Shown here one piece after another: positions 27,994 to 37,944 of a stretch of DNA of 64,000 bases. The notes under the pieces were generated by a model that searched no databases, was not told the origin of the DNA, and worked only from the letters and a program-made list of their open reading frames with translations. Origin of the DNA: Psychrobacter sp. ANT_WB68 (lineage in GTDB: Bacteria; Pseudomonadota; Gammaproteobacteria; Pseudomonadales; Moraxellaceae); contig NZ_VOAZ01000004.1 in NCBI RefSeq assembly GCF_008369115.1, forward strand, positions 124,001-188,000. The letters run 5' to 3'. Position numbers and translations under genes: made by a program. Each line of letters opens with the position of its first letter. The first letter of the stretch is position 1.

Positions 27994-28107
27994 ATATTAA
28001 CCGTCCTTTAGGATAGTCTGCTTGCCAAGTGCTTATTTATAAGTAATTTTTTCTAAGTGGTTATCTATATGGATAGGGATAATATTGATTAATAGGTCGA
28101 TATTAAT

Positions 28108-28137
28108 AAAAGCTACCGCTGGTCGGTGGCTTTTTTT
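28108..28137 (+). terminator. Terminator after rplT
   Basis: AAAAGCTACCG (28108-28118) pairs with CGGTGGCTTTT (28124-28134) with one T-G pair, loop CTGGT, then more T. Confidence 0.85.
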
Positions 28138-28236
28138 ATATTAAAGTATTTTATTGCCAGTTCTAGCACAATTAAGCTATAACACTCTTTTTGTAAAATT
28201 GCACTTTTCATTGTCTAAAGTCATCATTAAAAGTTA

Positions 28237-28266
28237 TTGTCTAAATATTCAAGCCATTCATATAAC
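28237..28266 (+). promoter_or_regulatory. Possible promoter for pheS
   Basis: TTGTCT (28237-28242) and TATAAC (28261-28266), spacer 18 bp. Moderate matches in AT-rich DNA. Confidence 0.35.
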
Positions 28267-28281
28267 TTGCCCTTATATTAA

Positions 28282-29433
<1,152 letters not shown>

Positions 29434-29501
29434 ATTTTCATTATTAATCGTCAAACCTTTAATTCAAAATCTTTATTATAAAATTCTGATCCGAGATATT
29501 T

Positions 29502-31907
29502 ATGAAAATTAGCGAACAGTGGCTACGTCAATGGGTAAATCCCAACAATAGCAGTGAGCAATTGGCTGAACAACTTACGATGGCAGGGCTAGAGATTGAT
29601 GATCGCTTTGCAGTCGCCCGCGCCTTTAGCGGTGTGGTGGTTGGTGAAGTTATCAGCGTCGAGCAGCATCCAGATGCTGACAAATTACGCGTGACTCAGG
29701 TTAATATTGGTGCAGCTGAGCCATTACAAATTGTTTGCGGTGCACCCAATGTGACTATCGGTATGAAAGCACCTGTTGCGACCGTCGGTGCAGTGTTGCC
29801 AAGCGATGATGCAAAAGGTTTTAAAATTAAAAATGGTAACCTACGCGGTGTCGACTCTAATGGTATGCTCTGCGGTGCGTCTGAAATTGACTTAACCGAT
29901 AGCATCGATGGTCTGCTTGAGTTGCCAGCTGATGCGCCGATTGGCATGGATATTCGTGAGTATTTGGGTTTAGACAATCAAATCTTAGATATCTCTATTA
30001 CCCCAAACCGTGGTGATTGCTTTAGCGTACGCGGAATTGCGCGCGAAATTTCAGTCATTAACGATTTGCCGATGCAGCCGCCTGAGATTCCAACTAATGT
30101 AGCGGTGACGGATAACGGCGCAACTCTTGCTGTCACCGTTAGTGCAGTTGAGGCGTGCCCACGTTATTTATTACAGTCGATTAGCAATATTGATCGTAGC
30201 ATCGATACACCAAAGTGGATGCAAGATGCACTAGTGCAGTCAGGTTTACGTTCGCATAACTTTTTAGTTGATGTGACTAACTATGTGTTGATGGAATTAG
30301 GTCAGCCGCTACATGCCTTTGATGCTGATACCATCGATGGTGATATCGTGGTGCGTTTGGCACGGCCTGAAGAAAGCATTACTTTGCTTAATGAGCAAGC
30401 CATTACTTTAACCGGTGATGAATTGGTCATTGCGGATGATCAAGGTGTACTTGCACTTGCCGGTATTATGGGTGGTCAGCGTAGCAGCGTCACTGATAGC
30501 ACCACCAACATCGTATTAGAAAGTGCGTTTTTTAATCCATTGGCAATCGCTGCACGTGCACGCCGTTTTGGTCTGCATACGGATGCCTCACAACGCTTTG
30601 AGCGTGGGGTAGATTTTGAGTTGCCAGCGCTTGCTTTAGCGCGTGCTGTTGATTTGATTACGAGCGTTACTGGCGGTCAAGCAGAAAAAATAGTCAAAGT
30701 CGAAAGTTGTGAGCATTTACCCGCACGTGCGCCTATTACCTTGCCAATCACTAAAGTCCTTGATGTCATCGGTATCGAGATTGAGCCAGCAGTCATGGTA
30801 CGTATTTTGACTCAGTTAGGGTTTGCAGTAGAGCAGCAAGCAGATAGCCTGCTTTGCACGCCGCCATCATATCGTTTTGATATGAGTATCAAAGAGGACA
30901 TCATCGAAGAGATTGCTCGTATTTATGGTTATGATAATATTCCAAGCGTATTGCCGCATTTGCAAGTCAGCATGGATTATGACGATACGGCGGACTTGAC
31001 TCACCAAATGAAGCTGGCGCTGGTCGATAACGGTTATATGGAAGCGATAAGCTTTAGCTTTAGTGATGCAAAAATAGAAGCTTTGCTCGATGACAAAGCG
31101 CTAGGAGAAGTGTTGGCACTGGCCAATCCTATCTCTAGTGATTTAGCAGTAATGCGCCGTACTTTGCTGTCAAGTTTATTGCCTTGTGTGCAATACAACC
31201 TCAATCGCCAGCAGCCGCGTGTGCGTTTCTTCGAAACAGGTCTTAGCTTTGTTGGTCAAAGTATTAGCGAATTGGTACAAACACCAAGTATTGCTTTGGT
31301 CGCAGTCGGCGATGTCTGGGACGAGCAAGCGTATCAAAACCGTGCGTTAGATTTTTACGATCTTAAGCATGATATTGAGCAATTATTACCTGCGCAAGTA
31401 GATAGTGCGCGTATCCGTTATGAGCGTAGTGAGCTTGCCTTCTTGCATCCTGGTCAAAGCGCCAAACTCTATATCGATGACCAGTATGTCGGTTGGTTGG
31501 GTCAACTGCATCCTAATACGGCCAAGCAGTTAGATTTGCCTGCTACTTGGGTGGCTCAATTAGCACTTGCGCCGCTACTGACCCTCGTACGTGAACAGCA
31601 TGCCATCACCACCCCAAGCAAATTCCCGCAAGTACGCCGTGATATCGCCATACTAGTAAATAGCGACATCAGCTTACAGACTTTAGAGTCGACTATACGC
31701 GCGGCAGCTGGTGAGCTATTAACAGATTTATGGCTATTTGATGTTTATCAAGGCGACAAAGTGCCAACTGATCAGCGTTCATTAGCCTTTGCGCTGATAT
31801 GGCAAGACAGAACGCAGACATTATCTGATGAGGCGGTGAAAATGGCGACCGATAAGGTAGTGCAAGCCCTAACCGAACAGCACGCTGCCCAGTTGCGTGA
31901 CAGCTAA
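29502..31907 (+). CDS. pheT: Phenylalanine-tRNA ligase beta subunit
   Basis: The non-catalytic and editing subunit. The 801-residue protein begins MKISEQWLRQWVNP; an N-terminal tRNA-binding (EMAP-like) domain spans about 40-150 (VVGEVISVEQHPDADKLRV), followed by the B3/B4 editing domain (SHNFLVDVTNYVLMELGQPLHAFD, by pattern), B5 (DIIEEIARIYGYDNIP), the catalytic-like core and a C-terminal FDX anticodon-binding domain (KFPQVRRDIAILV, LFDVYQGDKVP). Length matches E. coli PheT (795). It is 68 bp after pheS; ihfA follows, the usual order. An imperfect hairpin near 31932-31964 follows the stop. Confidence 0.97.
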   Translation: MKISEQWLRQWVNPNNSSEQLAEQLTMAGLEIDDRFAVARAFSGVVVGEVISVEQHPDADKLRVTQVNIGAAEPLQIVCGAPNVTIGMKAPVATVGAVLPSDDAKGFKIKNGNLRGVDSNGMLCGASEIDLTDSIDGLLELPADAPIGMDIREYLGLDNQILDISITPNRGDCFSVRGIAREISVINDLPMQPPEIPTNVAVTDNGATLAVTVSAVEACPRYLLQSISNIDRSIDTPKWMQDALVQSGLRSHNFLVDVTNYVLMELGQPLHAFDADTIDGDIVVRLARPEESITLLNEQAITLTGDELVIADDQGVLALAGIMGGQRSSVTDSTTNIVLESAFFNPLAIAARARRFGLHTDASQRFERGVDFELPALALARAVDLITSVTGGQAEKIVKVESCEHLPARAPITLPITKVLDVIGIEIEPAVMVRILTQLGFAVEQQADSLLCTPPSYRFDMSIKEDIIEEIARIYGYDNIPSVLPHLQVSMDYDDTADLTHQMKLALVDNGYMEAISFSFSDAKIEALLDDKALGEVLALANPISSDLAVMRRTLLSSLLPCVQYNLNRQQPRVRFFETGLSFVGQSISELVQTPSIALVAVGDVWDEQAYQNRALDFYDLKHDIEQLLPAQVDSARIRYERSELAFLHPGQSAKLYIDDQYVGWLGQLHPNTAKQLDLPATWVAQLALAPLLTLVREQHAITTPSKFPQVRRDIAILVNSDISLQTLESTIRAAAGELLTDLWLFDVYQGDKVPTDQRSLAFALIWQDRTQTLSDEAVKMATDKVVQALTEQHAAQLRDS

Positions 31908-32057
31908 TACCTAGTCATAACAATATAAAATTCTCTATGGTCTCCTCATGAGCGAGGCTATAGAGCTTTGCTATTTTTAAAATTATTAATAGACAGAAAA
32001 TCTTATTCATAAAATAAGGTAAGTGGTTATTAATAAAGGATTTTTATGCAGACTTTA

Positions 32058-32086
32058 TTAAAAAGATGGTAAAAACCCTTTATAAT
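32058..32086 (+). promoter_or_regulatory. Possible promoter for ihfA
   Basis: A perfect TATAAT (32081-32086) lies 17 bp after TTAAAA (32058-32063). It is 70 bp upstream of the GTG start and would allow ihfA expression apart from pheST. Confidence 0.45.
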
Positions 32087-32155
32087 GACCAATATCAACC
32101 CTCATACCGCTAAACCATGATATTCGACATCACGACATAGCATAGGAGTCGTACT

Positions 32156-32455
32156 GTGAGCACCTTAACCAAATCTGACATGATTGAGCATTTGATGAGT
32201 CATCTTAACCTAACACGCCAAGAAGGCCGTTGTTTGGTAGAGAACTTTTTTGATGAATTGTCAGAGAGTTTGATTGATGGCAAAGAGGTCAAGCTGTCAG
32301 GCTTTGGCAACTTCGAACTTAAAGATAAAAATAGCCGTCCAGGTCGTAACCCAAAGACAGGTGAGCCTGTTGCGGTGTCTGCGCGCCGCGTGGTTACCTT
32401 TAAAACGGGTCAAAAATTTCGTCAGCAGGTTGATGAACGTTTATTTGACGAATAA
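32156..32455 (+). CDS. ihfA: Integration host factor alpha subunit
   Basis: A subunit of the IHF heterodimer that bends DNA sharply at specific sites. The 99-residue protein shows the HU/IHF fold signatures [21 protein letters not shown], the beta-arm NPKTGEPV with the intercalating Pro, and the alpha-type C-terminus [16 protein letters not shown]. It starts with GTG; AGGAG lies 7 nt upstream. It follows pheT by 248 bp, the order known from E. coli. Confidence 0.96.
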   Translation: MSTLTKSDMIEHLMSHLNLTRQEGRCLVENFFDELSESLIDGKEVKLSGFGNFELKDKNSRPGRNPKTGEPVAVSARRVVTFKTGQKFRQQVDERLFDE

Positions 32456-32557
32456 GGATTGACTAAAAGTTGCCTTTTTAACCAATCGCCTGCGTGAAAG
32501 TAAGCCTATCGGCTTTTTAAGCAGATAAATCTTATGATTAAAAGGTGGGGTAATAAG

Positions 32558-32591
32558 CGATAAGCTATTATTTTAAAATAATAGCTTATCG
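32558..32591. repeat. 34-bp perfect palindrome downstream of ihfA
   Basis: CGATAAGCTATTATTTT (32558-32574) is followed immediately by its exact reverse complement (32575-32591), with no spacer. It is not followed by a T run, so it does not look like an ordinary intrinsic terminator. It lies 103 bp after the ihfA stop. Confidence 0.85.
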
Positions 32592-32680
32592 TGGTTCATG
32601 TTATCTATAACGCTGTTAAACATAGGGCATTATCTATCTATTCTTTAATAGCCTTATAAAAATCCTAAATAGCAGGCATA

Positions 32681-32710
32681 AAAAAAGAGAGCGTAAGCTC
32701 TCTTTTTTTT
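32681..32710. terminator. Bidirectional terminator between ihfA and a lipoprotein gene
   Basis: AAAAAAGAGAGC (32681-32692), loop GTAA, then GCTCTCTTTTTT (32697-32708). Both arms have A/T tails, so it can end ihfA (plus) and the acidic lipoprotein gene (minus). Confidence 0.88.
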
Positions 32711-32740
32711 ACTGCAGTATTTTTATTACGAAAATAAAAA

Positions 32741-33097
32741 TTACTGAGCTGGTTTCTCAACTACAACTTCGTCAGCTGCGTCAACTGCAGGAGTTTCGCT
32801 AGCTACGTCAACGCTAGTAGTAGTACCGTCTACAGGTACTTCAGCATCGATTTCGTTAGTAGCAGTACCAACTTGTGCATCAGCGATTTCAGCTTCAGCA
32901 GCGTCAACAGCTTCAACAGTTTCAGCAGGAACAGCTTCGCCTTCAACAGCAGCTTGGTCTAGGTTTTCTTGTGCATCAGTTACTTCTTCTTGCGCGTCAG
33001 ATAAATCTTCAGCAGCGTTTTCTTTGTTGCTGTCACAGGCAGTAAGGCCCATAGTTGCAGTCATGATACCAGCTAGAGCAAGTAATTTTAAGTTCAT
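32741..33097 (-). CDS. Small acidic lipoprotein, unknown function
   Basis: A 118-residue protein with a lipoprotein signal peptide (MNLKLLALAGIMTATMG) and lipobox LTAC-D, Cys at residue 21; Asp at position +2 is the classic inner-membrane retention signal in enterobacteria, though this may not hold here. The mature part is almost all Ala, Glu, Asp, Val and Thr, with a repeat-like DAQEEVTDAQENLDQA stretch that could form a helix, then a disordered tail. Basic residues are scarce. A GGAG site precedes the ATG. I recognise no family. Confidence 0.75.
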   Translation of the reverse strand: MNLKLLALAGIMTATMGLTACDSNKENAAEDLSDAQEEVTDAQENLDQAAVEGEAVPAETVEAVDAAEAEIADAQVGTATNEIDAEVPVDGTTTSVDVASETPAVDAADEVVVEKPAQ

Positions 33098-33684
33098 AAG
33101 GTTTTCTCCGGGAAAATGAAATGATCAGTAGCAGCAAGAAAAGTTGAATGTCCGAGATGTCTCAGAATTCAACTAGGATTAATCACAGCTACTCAGCTTC
33201 CACGCATTCTATAGGATTTCTTTCCGTATGGAAAGAGCTTGTACAATTAAGTAACAATAAAATTGTAAATAGGATTTTACTTTGCCTATTTAATATAATT
33301 TTTAATACAACAAGCCAAATTAATCGACGTATAATCAACGACATCAGTATGATTTAAGAACTTTCCTATCAAAGGTTTTCTCTCATGGCTCGGACGCTAT
33401 TCTATACTTATTTAGGGCATATTGTCAGTACTATTATTCCCAAAGACAGTCCTTAAATGATGGGTATTAGCAGGGTATAAATATAGATGATATCAATAAA
33501 AGTCGTTAATACAAGCGATGAGATACGAAGGCTCATGACCGTTCTTTAATTTTTTACTGTCATTGGCTAAATAAAATAGTCAATCAAGGGATTGCGCTAA
33601 AGATTATTTAATATCCATAATTATATAACAGCACTAACGACGATATGAACAGCAATGTCTATCGTATTTTTTAGGAGAGATATT
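33098..33684. other. Divergent gap between the acidic lipoprotein and the metallopeptidase
   Basis: No gene. A short inverted repeat (CTTTCC-GTAT-GGAAAG, 33220-33235) lies just upstream of a minus-strand -10-like TATAGA (33213-33208) that could serve the lipoprotein gene. The remainder is AT-rich without clear signals. Confidence 0.5.
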
Positions 33685-34572
33685 ATGAAATGGCAAGATA
33701 GACGCGGCAGCTCTAATGTGCGTACAAGCAGTGGTGGTGGCAAGATGATCGGTGGCGGCATCGGCGGTATTATCATTGCCGGCATCTTATGGCTAGTATT
33801 TGGGGTCAATCCGATGACGGCGCTACAGACAGGTCAAGTGGTTGCAGGCGGTGGTAGTAATACCTCTACTGAGCCTGCGACCAGTGATGACCGTGATACA
33901 AGGTTTGTAAAGGTGGTATTGGCGGATACGGAAGAAGTTTGGCACCAGATATTTAATGAGGCAGGCAGCACCTATAAAGAGCCGTCATTGATTTTATTTA
34001 ATGGACAAGTCAGCTCGGCTTGCGGCAGTGCCAGTTCGGCAACCGGACCTTTTTATTGCCCAGGTGATCAGACTGTGTATCTGGATACGTCGTTTTTTGT
34101 GGAAATGCGCCAAAACTTAGGCATTACTGGTGATGAGCAAGGCTCAGGCGATAGCGAAAACCAAGGTAAAGCAGGGGATTTTGCCCAAGCGTATGTGATA
34201 TCTCATGAGGTCGGTCATCATGTACAGACCTTGCTAGGTATTACGCAACAAGTCAATGAAGCTAGTCGTCAAGTCACGCGCGCACAGGCCAATAAGCTCT
34301 CGGTATTACAAGAACTACAGGCGGATTGTTTTGCTGGCGTTTGGGCACAGCGTAATCAAGAGCGTGTCCAATTCCTAGAAGCAGGCGATATCGATGAAGC
34401 AATCAACGCTGCTGGTCAAATCGGTGATGATCGCTTAGCGCGTGCCAGTGGTGGTGAGGTAGTTCCTGACAACTTTACTCATGGTACCAGTCAACAGCGC
34501 GTTCAGTGGTTCACCCGTGGTTTAGAGAGTGGTAACATTCAATCTTGCGACACATTTAGTGGCGCTTTATAA
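33685..34572 (+). CDS. ypfJ: Neutral zinc metallopeptidase, YpfJ family
   Basis: A 295-residue membrane-anchored metallopeptidase. A basic N-terminus (MKWQDRRGSSNVRTSSGGGK) precedes one membrane helix (GIGGIIIAGILWLVFGV, about 35-50); the catalytic domain carries the zincin motif in VISHEVGHHVQ and the third-ligand region ELQADCFAGVWAQ. Characteristic segments also include YCPGDQTVYLDTSFF and HGTSQQRVQWFTRG. Function in the cell is unknown. The open frame starts at 33655, but the ATG at 33685 has AGGAGA about 7 nt upstream and matches the family start. Confidence 0.92.
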   Translation: MKWQDRRGSSNVRTSSGGGKMIGGGIGGIIIAGILWLVFGVNPMTALQTGQVVAGGGSNTSTEPATSDDRDTRFVKVVLADTEEVWHQIFNEAGSTYKEPSLILFNGQVSSACGSASSATGPFYCPGDQTVYLDTSFFVEMRQNLGITGDEQGSGDSENQGKAGDFAQAYVISHEVGHHVQTLLGITQQVNEASRQVTRAQANKLSVLQELQADCFAGVWAQRNQERVQFLEAGDIDEAINAAGQIGDDRLARASGGEVVPDNFTHGTSQQRVQWFTRGLESGNIQSCDTFSGAL

Positions 34573-34633
34573 CTCAGTTTCTATAAGTTAATTTATAAGA
34601 TTTCTCTTTAATTAAACTAAAACTATGAGACAT

Positions 34634-34665
34634 AAAAAAGCCTGCAATTGATTGCAGGCTTTTTT
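34634..34665. terminator. Bidirectional terminator after the metallopeptidase
   Basis: A 14-bp perfect stem (34634-34647 with 34652-34665), loop TTGA: AAAAAAGCCTGCAA pairs with TTGCAGGCTTTTTT. Shared with the convergent glycine-zipper lipoprotein gene. Confidence 0.9.
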
Positions 34666-34734
34666 GTATAAGCTATTTGGTTAGATAATATTTTTAATCA
34701 GATACTATCAACCAATACAGCTACTTAAAATCAA

Positions 34735-34980
34735 TTATCTGCTGTTGTTAAGAATATAAGCACCAGCGCCACCCACTGCAGCACCACCAATTGCGCCACG
34801 AGCGATGTCTTTGCTATTGCCGCCACTTTTAAGAAGGGCACCAGCAGCTGCACCAGCGGCTGCACCTTTAGCAGTGTTATTTAAGCCAGAGTTATAGCCA
34901 TAGCCGTTATTAGCACAACCACCCATCATAAGAGCAGAGCTAGCGATAGCCGTTAGTGCAAAAGTTTTAGCAAATTTCAT
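34735..34980 (-). CDS. Small glycine-zipper lipoprotein
   Basis: An 81-residue lipoprotein: signal peptide MKFAKTFALTAIASSALMMGG with lipobox MGGC, then a glycine/alanine-rich zipper (KGAAAGAAAGALL, ARGAIGGAAVGGAGAYIL) like that of OmpA-associated YMGG/2TM glycine-zipper proteins. These are thought to insert in the outer membrane; no precise role is known. The open frame extends to 35016, but the ATG at 34980 has AGGTG 7 nt upstream and begins the signal peptide. Confidence 0.8.
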   Translation of the reverse strand: MKFAKTFALTAIASSALMMGGCANNGYGYNSGLNNTAKGAAAGAAAGALLKSGGNSKDIARGAIGGAAVGGAGAYILNNSR

Positions 34981-35342
34981 AGTGTCACCTATTAAGTCGT
35001 CAAGTTTGAAATCCAATATACAGGATGTATCTAAATATGTCTGTATTACTTTGCATAATAGCCTGTTTATCTCTTTCTAGTCGTAGTAAAAAGGCTAATC
35101 TTTGCAAATATTCTGTAAAGTATGTTGCTTTACTATATCGTCGGTAGGGCTTTTGCTTACAGTCATTGTATTAATAGTGAAAGTCCGCTAACTGTTTTCA
35201 AGGATTACCTTGGTAATGTTTAAGGTAATATTGATAAAGTCTTTAAATGAATCGTTGCAAAGATGATAAAGACCGCCCTAAGGCAGTCTTTATTTTCCAA
35301 GCATATCACTAGATAATTAATCTAATAAAGTACAACTATAAA
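34981..35342. other. Gap between the glycine-zipper lipoprotein and rho
   Basis: Only the rho terminator (35268-35291) is recognisable. The rest is AT-rich and must hold the lipoprotein promoter. Confidence 0.5.
35268..35291 (-). terminator. Terminator after rho
   Basis: AAAGAC pairs with GTCTTT, then a C/A mismatch and GCC/GGC around loop CTAA. On the minus strand it is followed by a mixed A/T stretch; a moderate terminator. Confidence 0.65.
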
Positions 35343-36611
35343 TTAGTTTTGTGATTTACGTTTCATTTGCTCAAAGAACTCGTCGTTAGTTTTGGCTTCT
35401 TTTAGACGGTCTAGTAAGAACTCAGTAGCTTGCACGCCATCCATCGGTTGAAGCAGCTTACGTAAAATCCAAACTTTACGTAATTTATCTTCATCAAGTA
35501 GGCGCTCTTCGCGGCGTGTGCCCGATTTTTTGATATTAATCGCTGGGAAGACACGTTTTTCCGCCAAGTCGCGCTCAAGAGTAATCTCTTGGTTACCTGT
35601 TCCTTTGAATTCTTCAAAGATAACACTGTCCATTTTACTACCCGTATCAATCAGCGCACTGGCAATAATGGTCAAGCTGCCACCTTCTTCAACGTTACGC
35701 GCCGCCCCAAAGAAGCGTTTTGGACGCTCTAACGCATTGGCATCCAAACCACCGGTCAATACTTTACCTGATGATGGAATAACGGTGTTATAGGCGCGGG
35801 CAAGACGGGTAATAGAGTCAAGTAAGATGACCACGTCTTGTTTATGCTCAACCAAACGCTTGGCTTTTTCGATGACCATTTCAGCCACTTGGACATGACG
35901 TTGTGGCGGCTCATCAAAGGTAGAGGCCACAACTTCGCCACGTACCGTACGCACCATCTCGGTGACTTCTTCTGGACGCTCATCAATCAAGAGAACGATT
36001 AAATAACATTCAGGGTTATTGCGGGTAATTGACTGCGCAATGGTTTGTAGCAGCATGGTTTTACCGGCTTTTGGCGGTGCGACGATGATAGAACGCTGAC
36101 CTTTACCAATGGGGGCAATTAGATCAATAATACGACCAGTCAAATCTTCAGTCGTACCATTACCAAGCTCAAGTTTTAATTGCTCAGTTGGAAATAGTGG
36201 CGTTAAGTTCTCAAAAATCAGCTTATGACGCGAGCGATCTGGCGTATCAAAGTTAATCTCACCAACTTTTAAGAGCGCAAAATAACGCTCAGAGTCTTTT
36301 GGTGGACGAATGGTACCAGCGATACTGTCGCCTGTTTTGAGGCTAAAACGACGGATTTGGCTTGGGCTGACATAGATATCGTCGGGACCTGCTAAATAAG
36401 AGCCTTCAGATGAGCGCAAAAAGCCAAAACCATCAGGAAGAACCTCAAGCACGCCGTCACCATAAATGGCTTCACCGTTACGGGCATGGGTTTTTAAAAT
36501 AGCAAAGATAATGTCTTGTTTACGGCTACGTGCCATATTATCAAGACCCATTTCTTTGGCGATGGCCAATAGCTCAGCGATTGTTTTTTTCTTTAATTCA
36601 GTAAGATTCAT
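35343..36611 (-). CDS. rho: Transcription termination factor Rho
   Basis: A hexameric RNA-dependent ATPase that ends transcription at Rho-dependent sites. The 422-residue protein has the N-terminal Rho domain ([20 protein letters not shown]), the OSB RNA-binding domain ([15 protein letters not shown], residues about 52-115), Walker A in [12 protein letters not shown], Walker [16 protein letters not shown], the Q-loop region and the C-terminal [11 protein letters not shown]. Length matches E. coli Rho (419). It lies downstream of trxA as in enterobacteria, but has its own strong promoter and a leader of about 350 nt. Confidence 0.98.
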   Translation of the reverse strand: MNLTELKKKTIAELLAIAKEMGLDNMARSRKQDIIFAILKTHARNGEAIYGDGVLEVLPDGFGFLRSSEGSYLAGPDDIYVSPSQIRRFSLKTGDSIAGTIRPPKDSERYFALLKVGEINFDTPDRSRHKLIFENLTPLFPTEQLKLELGNGTTEDLTGRIIDLIAPIGKGQRSIIVAPPKAGKTMLLQTIAQSITRNNPECYLIVLLIDERPEEVTEMVRTVRGEVVASTFDEPPQRHVQVAEMVIEKAKRLVEHKQDVVILLDSITRLARAYNTVIPSSGKVLTGGLDANALERPKRFFGAARNVEEGGSLTIIASALIDTGSKMDSVIFEEFKGTGNQEITLERDLAEKRVFPAINIKKSGTRREERLLDEDKLRKVWILRKLLQPMDGVQATEFLLDRLKEAKTNDEFFEQMKRKSQN

Positions 36612-36969
36612 AGATAGGTCATTAGCAGTTGATCAGATGAGAGATGCCATTATCAGCACAAATCAAGACATTGATTAAAACAACAGGTGTAGGGCGATAG
36701 AGGATATATGCACAGCATCGGGGTTTATGTAGGATAGATTTTACGTGCCAGCTTATAGACGCGTTGCAAGAAATACAGGCACGGTCATAAGAGGTAAAGA
36801 TAAAGAAGTCTACATAAGAGTCTGCGTCAAAAACTCAATATCAGTAATTGTGTTTAGTCATTGCGTTCAGTAGTGATGTTTTATAATGACGATTGTGTTT
36901 CTGTTGATAAACACGAGGAGAATAGCGACAAGACACTTAGGAAAATGGTTAGTTTTCTCTTGTCAGCAG
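36612..36969 (-). promoter_or_regulatory. Long rho leader region
   Basis: About 350 nt of untranslated RNA between the predicted start near 36963 and the rho ATG. In E. coli a shorter leader allows Rho to terminate its own transcript; this region could do the same, by analogy. Only tiny frames without ribosome sites are seen in it. Confidence 0.5.
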
Positions 36970-36999
36970 ACTATACGGGCTTCAAGCTGGCATTGTCAA
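36970..36999 (-). promoter_or_regulatory. Strong promoter for rho
   Basis: On the minus strand a consensus -35 TTGACA (36999-36994), spacer 18 bp, and TATAGT (36975-36970), 11 of 12 consensus bases overall except one -10 position order. It is the best promoter match in the window. Confidence 0.75.
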
Positions 37000-37051
37000 T
37001 AATTTTTGCCAAAAAATTCGCATAATCTCGTTTTTTGCTCAGAAAAGCAGC

Positions 37052-37087
37052 AAAAAAGCCATTATCTGATGCAGACAATAGCTTTTT
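37052..37087 (-). terminator. Terminator after trxA
   Basis: On the minus strand a roughly 16-bp stem with two G-T pairs and a 4-5-nt loop, ending in GGCTTTTTT. It separates trxA from the rho promoter just downstream. Confidence 0.82.
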
Positions 37088-37138
37088 CGTTGTCGATTTT
37101 TAATAAAACCTTTCAGTGTACAACTACTAGGAAACGAC

Positions 37139-37465
37139 TTATAGGTGTTTATCTAATACGGCTGCCAATGCTGCCTTTGGCTGTAGACCCATCACTGAAT
37201 CTACTTTTTCGCCGTCTTTAAAGACAAATAGAGTAGGAATGTTGCGAATACCGAAACGGCTGGCCGCTTGTGGGTTACTATCGACGTCGACTTTAACGAT
37301 TTTAACTTTACCTTGGTACTCAGTCGCTAAATCTTCTAAAATAGGGGCGATGGCTTTACAAGGACCACACCAGGTTGCCCAAAAGTCTACTAGCACTGGC
37401 ACGTCTGATTGTAGGACGTCTTGGTCAAAGTTTGCATCGGTGGTATTAACAATAAGATCTGACAT
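37139..37465 (-). CDS. trxA: Thioredoxin 1
   Basis: General protein disulfide reductase. The 108-residue protein has the active site [11 protein letters not shown] (Cys33, Cys36), the buried Asp in VDFWA, the cis-Pro region RNIPTLFVF and the [11 protein letters not shown] segment. Length equals E. coli TrxA. The open frame extends to 37498, but [13 protein letters not shown] at 37465 is the family start, with a GAGAGAAA site upstream. Confidence 0.97.
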   Translation of the reverse strand: MSDLIVNTTDANFDQDVLQSDVPVLVDFWATWCGPCKAIAPILEDLATEYQGKVKIVKVDVDSNPQAASRFGIRNIPTLFVFKDGEKVDSVMGLQPKAALAAVLDKHL

Positions 37466-37944
37466 AGTTTTTCTCTCTTGTTTTAGTGTTTCTATCACCA
37501 GTCGTCACTATAAATATGGCAGTCATATTAAATAGATGAATGGCTGAAGAATGGTTAGGAAGGGGTAAAAATCTGCCATTATATTAACATGTTTGCTCAG
37601 CGTTGACAGACGCAGGCTGGTTAAATTGTTTAACAATTACTATTAGCACAATAAATCGAAACATAACGACACAGGTTATGTTTTGTCTGTGACTTGTTAC
37701 CGCTATCGTCATCTTTAGCACAAACTTAGCTATCTTTTTGAATACTGATTTATTATTATTTTTAACTGGTCGTTCACAACCGATTTTGCTCAAAGTGAGT
37801 TTTATCCAAAATTAAGGATGGCTTTATTAAGAATAGCTTTAGCCTTGAATTTTATTGCTATCAGCAGTTTATCCGTATAGCTCGTTTATAACTATTAATA
37901 CCTGATTAATATACATAATTCCTTACTATAAGTAGCCCAATTTT
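37466..37944. other. Divergent gap between trxA and the RluA-family gene
   Basis: Contains the likely trxA -10 (37583-37578) and no clear promoter for the plus-strand gene. A 69-codon minus-strand frame at 37584-37793 lacks a ribosome site and looks random. Confidence 0.5.
37578..37583 (-). promoter_or_regulatory. Probable -10 of the trxA promoter
   Basis: TATAAT on the minus strand, about 110 nt upstream of the trxA ATG. The -35 at the usual distance is poor. Confidence 0.45.

Noticed and set aside
31932..31964. Hairpin after pheT as a terminator
   Set aside because: The stem is interrupted and the following T run is weak; noted only under pheT.
36612..36969. E. coli-type rhoL leader peptide
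   Set aside because: Only very short frames without ribosome sites on the minus strand.
37584..37793. 69-codon minus-strand frame upstream of trxA
   Set aside because: No ribosome site and it covers the likely trxA promoter.
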